Source: Brevibacillus centrosporus (GTDB lineage Bacteria > Bacillota > Bacilli > Brevibacillales > Brevibacillaceae). From it: a stretch of 64,000 nt of DNA. Made by a program: the position numbers and the translations under genes. The stretch covers positions 1-64,000 of the forward strand of contig NZ_RHHP01000026.1 in NCBI RefSeq assembly GCF_003710815.1, in the 5' to 3' direction. Positions within the stretch are counted from its first letter, which is position 1. Each line of letters begins with the position of its first letter. The notes under the pieces are model-generated. The model searched no databases, was not told the origin of the DNA, and was given only the letters and a program-made list of their open reading frames with translations. Shown one piece after another: positions 8,799 through 17,110 of this stretch.

Positions 8799-9427
8799 CT
8801 ATAGTCTGGCAGCAGCTTCTGCTCTTCGCTTGTTCTCCGCTCTTACTTCCATGATTTCGTGTGCGTCCAGCAGGTCATCGATATCAAACACGTCTCTGAC
8901 CACATCACTGTGCACCCAAAGCCCGCCTAATACCGGCGCGAATAGAAATTCATCCACGTTTTCTAACCTTGCCGGGATGAAATCAAGCCCGCCACCAGAC
9001 CATGGAGGCCGCTGCCTTGAAAAAAACTTGATAGATTGAATCCCAGCGCATGGACAGTAAGCGCCATGATTGTCGCCGTGTCGTCTTCGATGTCTTCTAT
9101 GCCGAATGATCCGTCTTCGTTTATGACCCGTGCAGGCCCAGCAGGCAGTAACTCGAAGCACACACGGAGCGCCTGATCTTGGATGTAGGTGAAATCTTTT
9201 TCAGAAACGCTGCTGAGATGCCCCATAATGCCTGTGATATCAAGGTTCTCCAGATTAACATCCTCCACTGACTTAGCTGATGGGCTCGGCTTGATCGAAG
9301 CTAGCATAGGAGCCAGGATGGCCGTTAACTTAATAATCATGAAAGAGCCGACTCGAGCCGGAAACTTCTTCACCCGAAACTTCCGACCATTCACTTCGAC
9401 ATCTTTATAGCTCATACGTGGTTGCAT
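8799..9427 (-). CDS. Tail assembly chaperone, long form made by -1 frameshift
   Basis: Predicted fusion of about 209 residues. The upstream frame is read from ATG 9427 to the slippery T TTT TTT (9020-9026), then ribosomes slip -1 and read 73 further codons to a stop at 8799. The second frame has no start of its own close to the junction and is open from well before the slip site. It ends in a charged helix with EIMEVRAENKRRAEAAARL. This is the gpG/gpGT arrangement of tailed phages: the long form carries the part that contacts the tail tube. Length and position just before the tape measure agree. Confidence 0.85.
8963..9427 (-). CDS. Tail assembly chaperone, short form
   Basis: 154 residues. 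It opens with MSYKDVEVNGRKFRVKKFPA and has a helical core (PARVGSFMIIKLTAILAPML), in keeping with the tail-assembly chaperones that coat the tape measure before tube polymerisation. The start is ATG 9427 behind GAGGAGGAGACT; frames reaching upstream to 9472 cross a hairpin and have no ribosome site. It stops 16 codons after the frameshift site, giving the short product. Confidence 0.85.
   Translation of the reverse strand: MQPRMSYKDVEVNGRKFRVKKFPARVGSFMIIKLTAILAPMLASIKPSPSAKSVEDVNLENLDITGIMGHLSSVSEKDFTYIQDQALRVCFELLPAGPARVINEDGSFGIEDIEDDTATIMALTVHALGFNLSSFFQGSGLHGLVAGLISSRQG
9020..9026 (-). promoter_or_regulatory. -1 ribosomal frameshift site (T TTT TTT)
   Basis: Seven consecutive T residues on the minus strand are read as AGT TTT TTT CAA in the short-form frame, a perfect X XXY YYZ slippery heptamer. 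After slipping, the next codons read TCA AGG and continue into the downstream frame. Purine-rich and GC-rich sequence follows and could form a stimulatory hairpin. Confidence 0.85.
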
Positions 9428-9445
9428 GTAGAGTCTCCTCCTCAA

Positions 9446-9469
9446 ATGAAAATAGAGCCGGGTGGGCTC
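9446..9469 (-). terminator. Weak terminator between tail tube and chaperone genes
   Basis: On the minus strand GAGCC-N5-GGCTC is followed by TATTTTC. It sits just after the tail-tube stop codon and would reduce transcription of the chaperone relative to the abundant tube and sheath proteins. A short stem, so partial termination is likely. Confidence 0.5.
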
Positions 9470-9483
9470 CATCTGGAATTATA

Positions 9484-9927
9484 TTAGGCTACTGTCTGGT
9501 CGATATCTGCCGCCATCAGCACCCATGAGACTTGTTGCCCTTGGGCCTGGAACGGTTTGTCCGGAAGCTTCTGAAACGAAACGCCTGTTGAACGGATCAG
9601 GTCCTGCATCGCGGAGGCTCGGATTGTGATTTTGATCCCGGCCCACTCCGATGTAGGTGCCTGCTCAAGATAGTTGTAGAGTTTCAGGAGCCATTTATTG
9701 AGCTCAGACGTTTGCTGGACAGAAATCGTATGGTTACCATTTCGGCCTTTAATTTTACTTACCATTACGCTCCCATCGGCAGAGAGGTCGTGTGCGGAAC
9801 GATCCTGCGCCATCGCCGTAGAAATACTACCGAGGCCAGCCCCCGTCGCCACAAACTGCCCAACCGAGGGGTGACTAATGACCATGGACACATCAGCAAA
9901 GCTATACGTTGTGTAGGACACTTCCAA
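9484..9927 (-). CDS. DUF3277 family tail tube protein
   Basis: 147 residues. The features YSFADVSMVISHPSVGQF, a VSKIKGRNGNHTISVQQTS strand pair and the ending WVLMAADIDQTVA are those of DUF3277 proteins, the inner tail tubes of this group of contractile phages. It lies immediately after the sheath gene. The tube subunit stacks in hexameric rings inside the sheath and carries DNA into the cell. Confidence 0.9.
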   Translation of the reverse strand: MEVSYTTYSFADVSMVISHPSVGQFVATGAGLGSISTAMAQDRSAHDLSADGSVMVSKIKGRNGNHTISVQQTSELNKWLLKLYNYLEQAPTSEWAGIKITIRASAMQDLIRSTGVSFQKLPDKPFQAQGQQVSWVLMAADIDQTVA

Positions 9928-9938
9928 TCCCTCCTTCC

Positions 9939-11051
9939 CTATCGATTAACGGTGACACCAATAACAACGTGTTCAATTGCGCCTGCCATTTTTACTGGCA
10001 CGTAGATCGGGGGCGCTTTTCGGTCATCCCGTTCATCCTGTGACTGATCTGCAATCCTTCCTGGCAAAACCAGATATCCCTTGGATAACGTGTCTCCCGT
10101 TTGTAAAGACATAACCGGTGCCGCCTTCCACACTCCTGGAGCGATCGCCCCCCGATTAGCCGATTTCTCACATTGCTCCTCGATCGCACTAATCAGTAGC
10201 GACAGGCCGTCTTCAGTCTGCGGAATCTTAGCGGAATTTACGAGTGCGTTCGTCGCCCCAATCTGAATCTCCGCTTTGAGCATGTCCAGGTTAAGCACCT
10301 CATCGAAATGGGTGCCGTCAGCCATAGTCCCTTGAACGAGTAGCTTATAGCTGGCGCCGTAGTTCGTGTAGACGTTTCCGTTCAGCCCTAGGATTGTTTT
10401 CACTTCGGTAGTGGAGAGGGACTCTGGTGTCACGCCGACAAGCGTTTTGTACGCCATCGTATACGCCGAGTTTGCAAGACCCGTATTTGCTCCCATCGCA
10501 TATCCCAAGGCAGCTGCAGCAGCATGCGGAGTTGTGCTGTATTGACCAAAGGAGCGTTTGTACGCTTTGCCTTTCAATGTCTCCATGATGTTTCCTGGAG
10601 CGCCCGCTTTCACATTGGGATCTGCTGTTGAGTAGAAGTATGCCGTTGAAGGGATCATAGGCTCTACAACAGCGGCAACCGCCTCGATATCTGCGGCTGT
10701 AGCATCTACGACATAACAACCGTACCATTCGTTATTTGCAGCCCGGCAAGCCGCCACAGCTTCATCGACTGACTCTTCACTCTCAGCTGAATTGTCCCAT
10801 TTACCAATGGCCACTTTAGGTGGCGATGGGTTTTGGCTGAAATAAAGCGTAGCCGCCTCAAACTCGGGTTCTTCTCCAGTCCAGCCGTTTTCCAACATGT
10901 CTGCGGTCCCATTGTAGATTCGTACCCTGTCTGCAACAGGGATGATGTTGGATCCTCCGACAATCAAACCAATATTGAATGTCCCGGCGCTCTGCGACAA
11001 AGGCGATACCGTGACATTTACCTTGACGATATCATCAAGAGACTGTGCCAA
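9939..11051 (-). CDS. DUF3383 family tail sheath protein
   Basis: About 370 residues. SLDDIVKVNVTVSP at the N-terminus, NIGLIVGGSN, WYGCYVVDATAADIEAV and the C-terminal IYVPVKMAGAIEHV strand are typical of DUF3383 sheaths. Sheath proteins contract to drive the tube through the envelope. I prefer TTG 11051 (product opening MAQSLDD, as in relatives) with GGTG 6 nt upstream; GTG 11060 adds three residues. It is followed after 11 nt by the tube gene and preceded by the neck terminator gene. Confidence 0.92.
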   Translation of the reverse strand: MAQSLDDIVKVNVTVSPLSQSAGTFNIGLIVGGSNIIPVADRVRIYNGTADMLENGWTGEEPEFEAATLYFSQNPSPPKVAIGKWDNSAESEESVDEAVAACRAANNEWYGCYVVDATAADIEAVAAVVEPMIPSTAYFYSTADPNVKAGAPGNIMETLKGKAYKRSFGQYSTTPHAAAAALGYAMGANTGLANSAYTMAYKTLVGVTPESLSTTEVKTILGLNGNVYTNYGASYKLLVQGTMADGTHFDEVLNLDMLKAEIQIGATNALVNSAKIPQTEDGLSLLISAIEEQCEKSANRGAIAPGVWKAAPVMSLQTGDTLSKGYLVLPGRIADQSQDERDDRKAPPIYVPVKMAGAIEHVVIGVTVNR

Positions 11052-11069
11052 GAAAAACACCAGCCTTTC

Positions 11070-11606
11070 TTATCTATTTGGAATTACTTGCACATCTGCT
11101 GAATCGATGTAGTTGATCGCAGAGCTGCGGACAACTTTTTCGTTAAAGCGAGCGGAGAAAGATGACCTCTCCCACCACTGACCGCCGAACAATTCTGGTA
11201 ATCGAACGGGAGAGGGGACATCTGTAACCAGATGCAACGGTGCAAATGACAGGGGACTTCTGAAAAGTCCAACGCGGACCCGATCAGCGTCATCAAAGCT
11301 GCTGGGGCCGTAAAAGGTCCACGCCACTTGGATGACTCGCGTATAGCTGGAGACCTGGTCAATCGTTGTAGAGCTGGCATTTTTATAGCTCATCTCTATT
11401 TGCTGTGCGACCGGATCGTTAGCAAGCGAGACAAGAATAAACCCGACATTCTCGGTACGCTTCCATGCAGGAGCGCCTTCTGTCGGGTATCCAATACGAA
11501 TCCGCTTCTGGCTGTCCTTGTCTACAGGATTAAGGCCGAGATTCCGGATTGTGCAATTCCAGAAGATATCCTCAATCTCTGAGAGCGAAAGTACCGAATC
11601 TGCCAT
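11070..11606 (-). CDS. Neck terminator-like protein
   Basis: 178 residues. The segments LSEIEDIFWNCTIRNLGL, TRVIQVAWTFYGPSSFDDAD and LFGGQWWERSSFSARF match the phage neck/tail terminator family found between connectors and sheath in contractile phages of Bacillales and Leptospira. It would cap the top of the tail. Its ATG follows immediately on the TAA of the upstream gene. Confidence 0.78.
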   Translation of the reverse strand: MADSVLSLSEIEDIFWNCTIRNLGLNPVDKDSQKRIRIGYPTEGAPAWKRTENVGFILVSLANDPVAQQIEMSYKNASSTTIDQVSSYTRVIQVAWTFYGPSSFDDADRVRVGLFRSPLSFAPLHLVTDVPSPVRLPELFGGQWWERSSFSARFNEKVVRSSAINYIDSADVQVIPNR

Positions 11607-11957
11607 TTAATCACCCGCCATTCTCTCTCCGATTGCTTTGTAGTACCCATAGTCGCCGTATGGGAATACTTGCTTCACGCGGTACCTTTCTCCTCGCCAT
11701 TCGATCTGATCGGATGTTCCCTGGTCACTGGTCGTAAACAGCTCCTTAGTAGCGTAGAAGCACATCAAGCCCGTTACTCGGTCACCCTCCGGTAGTTGAT
11801 TCAACGTCTTAGCATCAGCGACGGTAATGACTCCGACCATCTTGATCGGTGCCTCTGAAGATAATGTACGGCCTGCTGTCCAGGAGTCTGATCTTCGATG
11901 TACCACATACGCCTGCGCAAAATCAGGGTCTGTGATCACTTCACTGACATCGATCAT
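11607..11957 (-). CDS. Head-tail joining / stopper protein
   Basis: 116 residues of beta-rich sequence. The block IEWRGERYRVKQVFPYGDYGYYKA near the C-terminus is the usual signature of short head-completion or stopper proteins (gp16-like), in which the ring subunit closes the portal channel. Position between the adaptor genes and the neck terminator supports this. The protein is otherwise not diagnostic. Confidence 0.65.
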   Translation of the reverse strand: MIDVSEVITDPDFAQAYVVHRRSDSWTAGRTLSSEAPIKMVGVITVADAKTLNQLPEGDRVTGLMCFYATKELFTTSDQGTSDQIEWRGERYRVKQVFPYGDYGYYKAIGERMAGD

Positions 11958-11964
11958 GTTCCGG

Positions 11965-12543
11965 TCATCCTTTCACTACATACGTGATCGCTTTACGGAG
12001 ATCACCTGTATCTATCAGTGGTTTGTCACTGCCTTTTCTCTCTTCTGTAATTGGAGAGTTTGGCGGCCATCCGTTTGCTGGGTCGGTAAACCAACCTCTA
12101 GCAGCATTTTGTCCCAGTAGACCGGCCTTGTTCAACTCTGGTTCTGGATCCCCGCCGTCCAAGGCAACCTCTGAAACTTTCCGCAGCTGCTTGGCAATCA
12201 CGTCCTTGTTATGCTCAATAGCAGGTTCAAGCACCGGGCGCGGCGGTGATTTCCAAAGTGGCGACCCGTGCGACTGAATCCACATTTGGTAAGCTTTACT
12301 GTATGGCATCTTGCCGCTTTCTACCTTTGGATTCATCTCGTCACGCATTTCCTTCTGACGGATACCGAGCGTGTGGGCATAAAGCAGTTGGGCATTGGTA
12401 ATAGGCTCTCCCTGTGCTTCTGGTCGGTCGCTGCCTTCCGGGATGCCTACGTACACCTGCTTTTTCGCTAAGCTATCCACTATTTTCTTAAGATCATTTG
12501 TTTTATCGATCCTAGAAGTTACTTTTGCCAGTGCACTAAACAT
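11965..12543 (-). CDS. Tail completion / virion morphogenesis protein (gp10- or Mu gpG-like)
   Basis: 192 residues. It contains YVGIPEGSDRPE, then NAQLLYAHTLGIRQ, a PPRPVLEPAIEHNKD block and a closing PLIDTGDLRKAITYVV. The RPxxxPA and PLxDTGxLRxS motifs are those of HK97 gp10 / Mu gpG-type tail-completion proteins. The family joins finished tails to heads. The spacing to the flanking genes is under 15 nt. Confidence 0.82.
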   Translation of the reverse strand: MFSALAKVTSRIDKTNDLKKIVDSLAKKQVYVGIPEGSDRPEAQGEPITNAQLLYAHTLGIRQKEMRDEMNPKVESGKMPYSKAYQMWIQSHGSPLWKSPPRPVLEPAIEHNKDVIAKQLRKVSEVALDGGDPEPELNKAGLLGQNAARGWFTDPANGWPPNSPITEERKGSDKPLIDTGDLRKAITYVVKG

Positions 12544-12555
12544 AGTCAGTCACCT

Positions 12556-13056
12556 CTAGTAGACGTACATTCCGCCTTTTCCTACTACCCGACCAATCGT
12601 CGCAAGCTGCTGCCCATACGTTGTAAGCTTCCACGATGCCCAGCCTTCCAAGTCTTGGGCCACCATGGAGTAATCTGTACTCACAGACACGTCTCCTGCT
12701 GACTTCGAGGTGATCAAGCCGCGTGCTCGACCTGCTTGCAAGACCCCAGCAGCTCCACTGTCAGGGTCGGCCGTGCCTTGTAAATACATCGTGCAGAAGT
12801 GAGCCACAAACCACCCCATCGCTACTTTCCAGTAGGAGCGCCAACGCGCCTCTTTGATGCATGCGTCCGCAAGATCGATGTACATTTGCACGATCGCTTG
12901 AGGGATTACATATTCCTGTCCGGTGTTTGGGCCGAATTGCGGGTAAATCTCGATGAAGTCATCAAACGTGAAAGCAGGGTTGCTTCCGGTCCTTACGTTG
13001 GACGCAACCCCTGTGATTCCTGCAGCGCTCATAGTTCCATCATTTGCGATCGACAT
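12556..13056 (-). CDS. DUF4054 family head-tail adaptor
   Basis: 166 residues. It contains FTFDDFIEIYPQF near the N-terminus, a helix VQMYIDLADACIKEARW, then HFCTMYLQG and the closing TYGQQLATIGRVVGKGGMYV. These are the marks of DUF4054 adaptor proteins that form the first connector ring under the portal. It follows the capsid and small accessory gene directly. Confidence 0.88.
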   Translation of the reverse strand: MSIANDGTMSAAGITGVASNVRTGSNPAFTFDDFIEIYPQFGPNTGQEYVIPQAIVQMYIDLADACIKEARWRSYWKVAMGWFVAHFCTMYLQGTADPDSGAAGVLQAGRARGLITSKSAGDVSVSTDYSMVAQDLEGWASWKLTTYGQQLATIGRVVGKGGMYVY

Positions 13057-13071
13057 GCACGCCCACCTGCT

Positions 13072-13362
13072 TTATTGTGATTGGTCAGCCTCAGCTGCGG
13101 CCTTCGCTGCCGCTTCCTTTTGGGCTTGCTCTTCCGCTTTTTTCTCCGCTGCACTCTTCGATTTAGCGCCAGTCTCAGCCGCTTTTTCATCGTGCTTGTT
13201 TTCAATTACAGTGACATCGCCAGTTTTGCTTGCAAGTTTGAACATCGCAGAGGCTGCCACCCAACCTGGTACGTCAGCGAAGTTTTGTGATTGGATGACC
13301 ACCGCAGGTTCTTGGCCTGCAGGATGGTCGAACTGGAAAGATCTTTTCGAGAAGATACGCAT
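13072..13362 (-). CDS. Small head-associated protein with Ala/Lys/Glu-rich tail
   Basis: 96 residues. The N-terminal half (SKRSFQFDHPAGQEPAVVIQ) is a compact strand domain. The last ~40 residues are almost only Ala, Glu, Lys and Gln and should form a single charged helix. Starts at ATG 13362 behind AAGGAGG; a longer frame to 13404 would overlap the capsid gene. Small proteins of this type follow the capsid gene in related phages; the role is not known. Confidence 0.72.
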   Translation of the reverse strand: MRIFSKRSFQFDHPAGQEPAVVIQSQNFADVPGWVAASAMFKLASKTGDVTVIENKHDEKAAETGAKSKSAAEKKAEEQAQKEAAAKAAAEADQSQ

Positions 13363-13376
13363 AGTAGTGGTCCTCC

Positions 13377-14393
13377 TTAAATGCCGTCGCCATAGCGCGC
13401 GCATTGAGTATACAAGAACTTGACTTGCCCGATCTGTGCAGCGTAAGCCGTCAAATAGGCCATTTCCGTCACTTGCGACTGTGTCATGACGCGGCTCAAT
13501 GGGACTGTCAGGTCAAAGTTCACTCGGTCTTCATCGTTGACGTATGCAACCATCCGATCCGTGCCACCAGTGCCCGCCCCTGTGCACCAGCGAGACGGGG
13601 CAATCGTGAGATCGATACCCTGGTTCTTGCCGATGTTGTTATCCAGCAGGAATTGCAGAATAGATACGTTACCGGCCTCACTCACTTTTGTTCCAACCAG
13701 GTATGCGTACTGTTGCGGCGGGATCAGAATATGGTTTGCCATCCCGGTCAGATCGTACTCAGATGCCGCCCAGGTATCCGTAATAATCGCATTAATGTCG
13801 GCCAGAATCTCATCAGGAGTCTTCTTGTTCCATTTGGATTGCCCAGATGCTCCGTTAACAACAGCAGCTGCCGTGATGTCCGGACTGTTAACGAGCCCGT
13901 ACACTCCTGCTCGAGGCACGCCGTTGTAGACGATGTTGTCGATGGACTTGTTGTAGTTCAGGCGAATCCCTTTATCCAAGATGTCGTCCAGACTGCGTCC
14001 AATGTTTTGGAGCTTTTGCTGGTCCACGAACGGAACCTTCAAGATATTCGCAAAGTTGAACACCTTGTACACATCTTTGGTCGCATTTGCCTGCATGACC
14101 GGAATATCGTTGGTCTCGCCGCCGATAATGCCGTCATCATTTCCGCCGGTAGTAGCATAATCAACGAATTGGTTGGAAGTGAAATCTACCCATCCGCCAC
14201 CGGTCTTGGACACGATGTCACGCATCCAAGTAACGCTGCTCAGTGGCTCCAGGAGGCGCGGATCACGCTTCTCCAGCTCCCCGACTAGGAAGGCCATGCC
14301 GGTGCCGATCGCAGCGTCATTCATCACCATGGATGGCCCCATCCCGTCAATTGTGTGCACTTTTCTTGCCATAGGTGCTTTCGGTGCATTCAT
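13377..14393 (-). CDS. Major capsid protein, DUF2184 family
   Basis: 338 residues. The family features are visible: RDPRLLEPLSSVTWMRDI, a GGGWVDFTSNQFVDYATTGG stretch, LDKGIRLNYNKSIDNIVYNG and HILIPPQQYAYL. DUF2184 proteins have the HK97 fold and are the major capsid subunit of these phages. No N-terminal delta domain is seen; the scaffold is encoded separately as part of the DUF2213 gene. It is the most expressed late gene by expectation, with a good GAGGGGGATG start context. Confidence 0.92.
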   Translation of the reverse strand: MNAPKAPMARKVHTIDGMGPSMVMNDAAIGTGMAFLVGELEKRDPRLLEPLSSVTWMRDIVSKTGGGWVDFTSNQFVDYATTGGNDDGIIGGETNDIPVMQANATKDVYKVFNFANILKVPFVDQQKLQNIGRSLDDILDKGIRLNYNKSIDNIVYNGVPRAGVYGLVNSPDITAAAVVNGASGQSKWNKKTPDEILADINAIITDTWAASEYDLTGMANHILIPPQQYAYLVGTKVSEAGNVSILQFLLDNNIGKNQGIDLTIAPSRWCTGAGTGGTDRMVAYVNDEDRVNFDLTVPLSRVMTQSQVTEMAYLTAYAAQIGQVKFLYTQCARYGDGI

Positions 14394-14410
14394 GTATGTT
14401 CATCCCCCTC

Positions 14411-14926
14411 TTACGGATTGTTCCGCGACAGAATTGTGATCTCAGCAACTTTATTTGGATCAAGCTTGCCTGTTTTCCATTTAACCCCGGTGAGTTTAAC
14501 AGTATTCGAGCCATCGGCTGCTGCTTCGAACCCGCCGATCACACCGGTTGGGATAGCGGCATTGGCCGCGACCCTTACGTATACATCCCCGCCTGCGGTA
14601 GGCGTTCCAACATTGCAGACAACGGTCACAGAGCCACGCTCGATTACGTCACACGTATGCCCAGGCGAATAGTAACCTTGGGAAGCAAAGTAGTCCGTGG
14701 TTTGCTTCACTTCACGGACGGCAACTCCGGCGAAAGTCGCTGCTGTGCCGTCAGCGCCAAACTTGGAAAAAGTGTTGTCTCCGTTCAAAACGACAGCCTC
14801 ACCAAAATTGATAGGGTCAGTATCCGCTTCTTTAACCATTCGACTTGAAATAATGGCGTCAGCACTGCGGGAGACGGTTCCTGCATATCCGAGGTTTAGA
14901 GATTTCCCAATTACCTTTCCTGGCAT
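14411..14926 (-). CDS. Capsid cement / decoration protein (Gp24-like)
   Basis: 171 residues, Gly/Ala/Thr-rich and all beta. It opens GKVIGKSLNLGYAGTVSRSAD and contains VLNGDNTFSKFGAD and DVIERGSVTVVCN, the pattern of DUF2190-like cement proteins that stabilise the shell at the threefold positions. It lies between the protease and the major capsid gene, the standard place. Confidence 0.85.
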   Translation of the reverse strand: MPGKVIGKSLNLGYAGTVSRSADAIISSRMVKEADTDPINFGEAVVLNGDNTFSKFGADGTAATFAGVAVREVKQTTDYFASQGYYSPGHTCDVIERGSVTVVCNVGTPTAGGDVYVRVAANAAIPTGVIGGFEAAADGSNTVKLTGVKWKTGKLDPNKVAEITILSRNNP

Positions 14927-14952
14927 TGTTCATCCATCCTTTCTTGCGCTCT

Positions 14953-16215
14953 TTAAGAGCGATCCTTGTAGTGGGGATTGTGCTTCTTCGCGATCTCTCG
15001 TCCGAGATTAGCGATTTGCTGTTGTCGATCAATCGCTTTGGTGTCCGCTGCCGGCTTCTTTGGCTTGATCGCTGCGTAAGTGTTTTTAGCTGGCCTGCTC
15101 TTGATACTAGCGATTGCAGCATCGGTTGCTCGTTTTCGTTCCGCTGGATCCGGAATCGCTGCGAGAATGGGCTTGATGGCACGCAAGGCCTGAATCTTAT
15201 AGGCATTGTCACCGGTCAAAGCACTCTGCGGACGATCTTCTGGATCAGTCACAGGACCATCTTCGTCCATTTGCTCAACTGGTATCGTGTGGCTTTCCTC
15301 TTCGTCATCTGAAGCTGCTCCACTGTTTTCCTTTTCCAGTTCCGCGATAGCTGCGTCAATTGCATCCTCTGGACTTGCAGCAGGCTTATTGTTCTGAGCC
15401 AGCTGAGTAACAATTTCAGTAAGCTTAGCTACCTGTTCAGTAAGTGCTGCGACTGCAGGGTCCTGTGTGTCAGTCGCTGCCCCTTTGGCAGGCTCTGCCG
15501 GATCTTCGTCTTCGCCGCCTCTTTCCTCAACGAGTGCGTCAACCGCCTCTTTGATGTCTTCTGGCTCCGCGTCAGTAGCAAATTGCTTCAAGCCGATTGC
15601 CGCCAGCAAGTCAGTCACACGCGATTTTGTCTTTTTCGGTAATACAATCTTTTTCGCCATGCTTTTATCCCCTTTCGGATCGATTTTCTTCGAATCTTTT
15701 ATTGCAACGCGGTCACCTGCCCGTCCACTTTTCACGACAGCGACATGGTTTCCACAGATTTGCACCTGTTGATATGTTCCGTCCTCGGCTACCAAGTACG
15801 CGCAATCATAGCCGCAAGAGACTTCACGCTTTCCGTCCCGGATCTCGTTGATCAGGGTTTGGTCATAGACAACCAGGTCAGCTAAAAGAAGATCCCCATC
15901 ACTTCCTGAACCTGGTCTAACGTTCTGGACAACGCCCCTGGTGTATCGAGTAGCGTTGTCAGGTGAGACTGCCTCGTGCGGGTGCTCATCAGTCAGGACC
16001 TTTCCTTCAAAGCTGGCAATCGCCGCAGGGCTGAATACTTCCTCCGGGCTCCGGTACACCTTCACGATCTTTCCTCGCTGATCGTCTGCGCCGATTTCTT
16101 CCCCAAGATACTCATACCAGCCTGTCCGGGCAATGGGTACGTTGTGGCAAATTAGAAACCCCTCTGGAGTCTCTGTCATGTTTGGGCTGAACCGAGAACC
16201 GTAATATGCTCTCAT
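14953..16215 (-). CDS. DUF2213 prohead protease fused to scaffold
   Basis: 420 residues. Residues 1-175 form the DUF2213 protease: VFSPAAIASFEGKVLTDEHP, then REVSCGYDCAYL and GNHVAVVKSGRAG, which holds the likely His and the small-residue pocket of the herpes-type prohead protease fold. Residues 185-420 are highly charged, with coiled coil and repeated Glu/Ala/Asp stretches, the expected scaffold domain that would be cleaved during maturation. A separate start at MAKKIVLPKK (near 15,660, behind a GAAAGGGGA site) may give a scaffold-only product. It starts at ATG 16215 behind GAGGAGG. Confidence 0.85.
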   Translation of the reverse strand: MRAYYGSRFSPNMTETPEGFLICHNVPIARTGWYEYLGEEIGADDQRGKIVKVYRSPEEVFSPAAIASFEGKVLTDEHPHEAVSPDNATRYTRGVVQNVRPGSGSDGDLLLADLVVYDQTLINEIRDGKREVSCGYDCAYLVAEDGTYQQVQICGNHVAVVKSGRAGDRVAIKDSKKIDPKGDKSMAKKIVLPKKTKSRVTDLLAAIGLKQFATDAEPEDIKEAVDALVEERGGEDEDPAEPAKGAATDTQDPAVAALTEQVAKLTEIVTQLAQNNKPAASPEDAIDAAIAELEKENSGAASDDEEESHTIPVEQMDEDGPVTDPEDRPQSALTGDNAYKIQALRAIKPILAAIPDPAERKRATDAAIASIKSRPAKNTYAAIKPKKPAADTKAIDRQQQIANLGREIAKKHNPHYKDRS

Positions 16216-16243
16216 GTATTCTTTTCACCTCCTCTCAATCAAT

Positions 16244-16269
16244 AAAAAAGAAGCCGATTAATAGGCTTC
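16244..16269 (-). terminator. Intrinsic terminator inside the late operon
   Basis: On the minus strand GAAGCC-N8-GGCTTC is followed by TTTTTT. It lies 5 nt after the stop of the minor head gene and before the protease-scaffold gene, so it would separate the packaging/portal transcript from the capsid transcript or act as an attenuator. Confidence 0.72.
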
Positions 16270-16273
16270 AAAT

Positions 16274-17110
16274 TCAAGCAATCTTTTGGAATTGTTTGCG
16301 CGTCATGCGCTGGATTCGCCCGCCGTAATACACCTTTGCAGGCCAAGTAAACTGGTCTAGATCAAGAACGGGCTCCGTATAGCACCTGCAGTTAAAGATC
16401 TCTCCAGCATGGTAATGGCCAAAGGCACGCTTCGCGCCATCCAGTTTCTCCGGACTCGGAGGATCGCTCCATTTCACGATTACGTCATCCATAAGCTTGT
16501 GTGAGTCACGGACGCGGGCATCCTCGCTTGTACGCCATATGTACCAATCGGCCCCTACATATTCGCAGCGAGCCTGAGTAAGCGCAGTAGAGGTTTTGCT
16601 GACCTCCGTCCTGGCAATCACGTTTGCCTTTGCTTTTGAAGCCTCCGGAAAAAATACCTTGATCTGTTCTGCGATCTCGCTTGCTCGTGTACCCTTCATA
16701 GCCTCGCGCAAGACATGCTCATTTACCTGCTTTGCCACGTCGAGCGGAAGCGACTTGATAATTGCTGCATTCCTTTCGGCTTGAAGTCGGATAGACCGGC
16801 CGATCGGTCCTCGCATTTCCTCTTGCATGGCCTCAAATATGAGTCGCCCCATGCTGTTACGTTTTGCAGCCTGCCTCCAGGTACGACCCGCGTCAGTAAA
16901 CAGGTGGGTAACCATTTTCAAAGCTTCAGCTTCTGCGTACTCAATGAATCGTGGATCATAGGTATAATCCCTGATTCTACTAATCATTTCGGAGACGTCT
17001 TCTAATCCGGTCAAGGACTCTCCTAAATTTCGTAACACCTCTTGAATCGCTTTGCGATAAGCTTGCTCGATTCGTCTCTTCGGAGCCCAGAGTGATCTCG
17101 CTTTCGCCAT
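16274..17110 (-). CDS. Minor head protein, SPP1 gp7-like
   Basis: 278 residues. The C-terminal domain holds the gp7 signature: ARTEVSKTSTALTQARCEY, SEDARVRDSHKLMDDV and an ending FNCRCYTEPVL (the NCRC motif). The N-terminal part is helical. These minor head proteins bind the portal and are injected or assist DNA ejection. The start at 17110 overlaps the 3' end of the portal gene by 131 nt in another frame, an unusually long overlap. The ribosome site TTAGGAT is weak, and an internal start further down cannot be excluded. Confidence 0.85.
   Translation of the reverse strand: MAKARSLWAPKRRIEQAYRKAIQEVLRNLGESLTGLEDVSEMISRIRDYTYDPRFIEYAEAEALKMVTHLFTDAGRTWRQAAKRNSMGRLIFEAMQEEMRGPIGRSIRLQAERNAAIIKSLPLDVAKQVNEHVLREAMKGTRASEIAEQIKVFFPEASKAKANVIARTEVSKTSTALTQARCEYVGADWYIWRTSEDARVRDSHKLMDDVIVKWSDPPSPEKLDGAKRAFGHYHAGEIFNCRCYTEPVLDLDQFTWPAKVYYGGRIQRMTRKQFQKIA

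Noticed and set aside
8799..9161. Separate 120-residue gene overlapping the tail chaperone
   Set aside because: Only its last 73 codons make sense, as the frameshifted extension of the chaperone; its 5' part is out of frame with the real gene.
13404..14288. Long plus-strand frame across the capsid gene
   Set aside because: It is antisense to a clear major capsid gene and has no ribosome site or family pattern.
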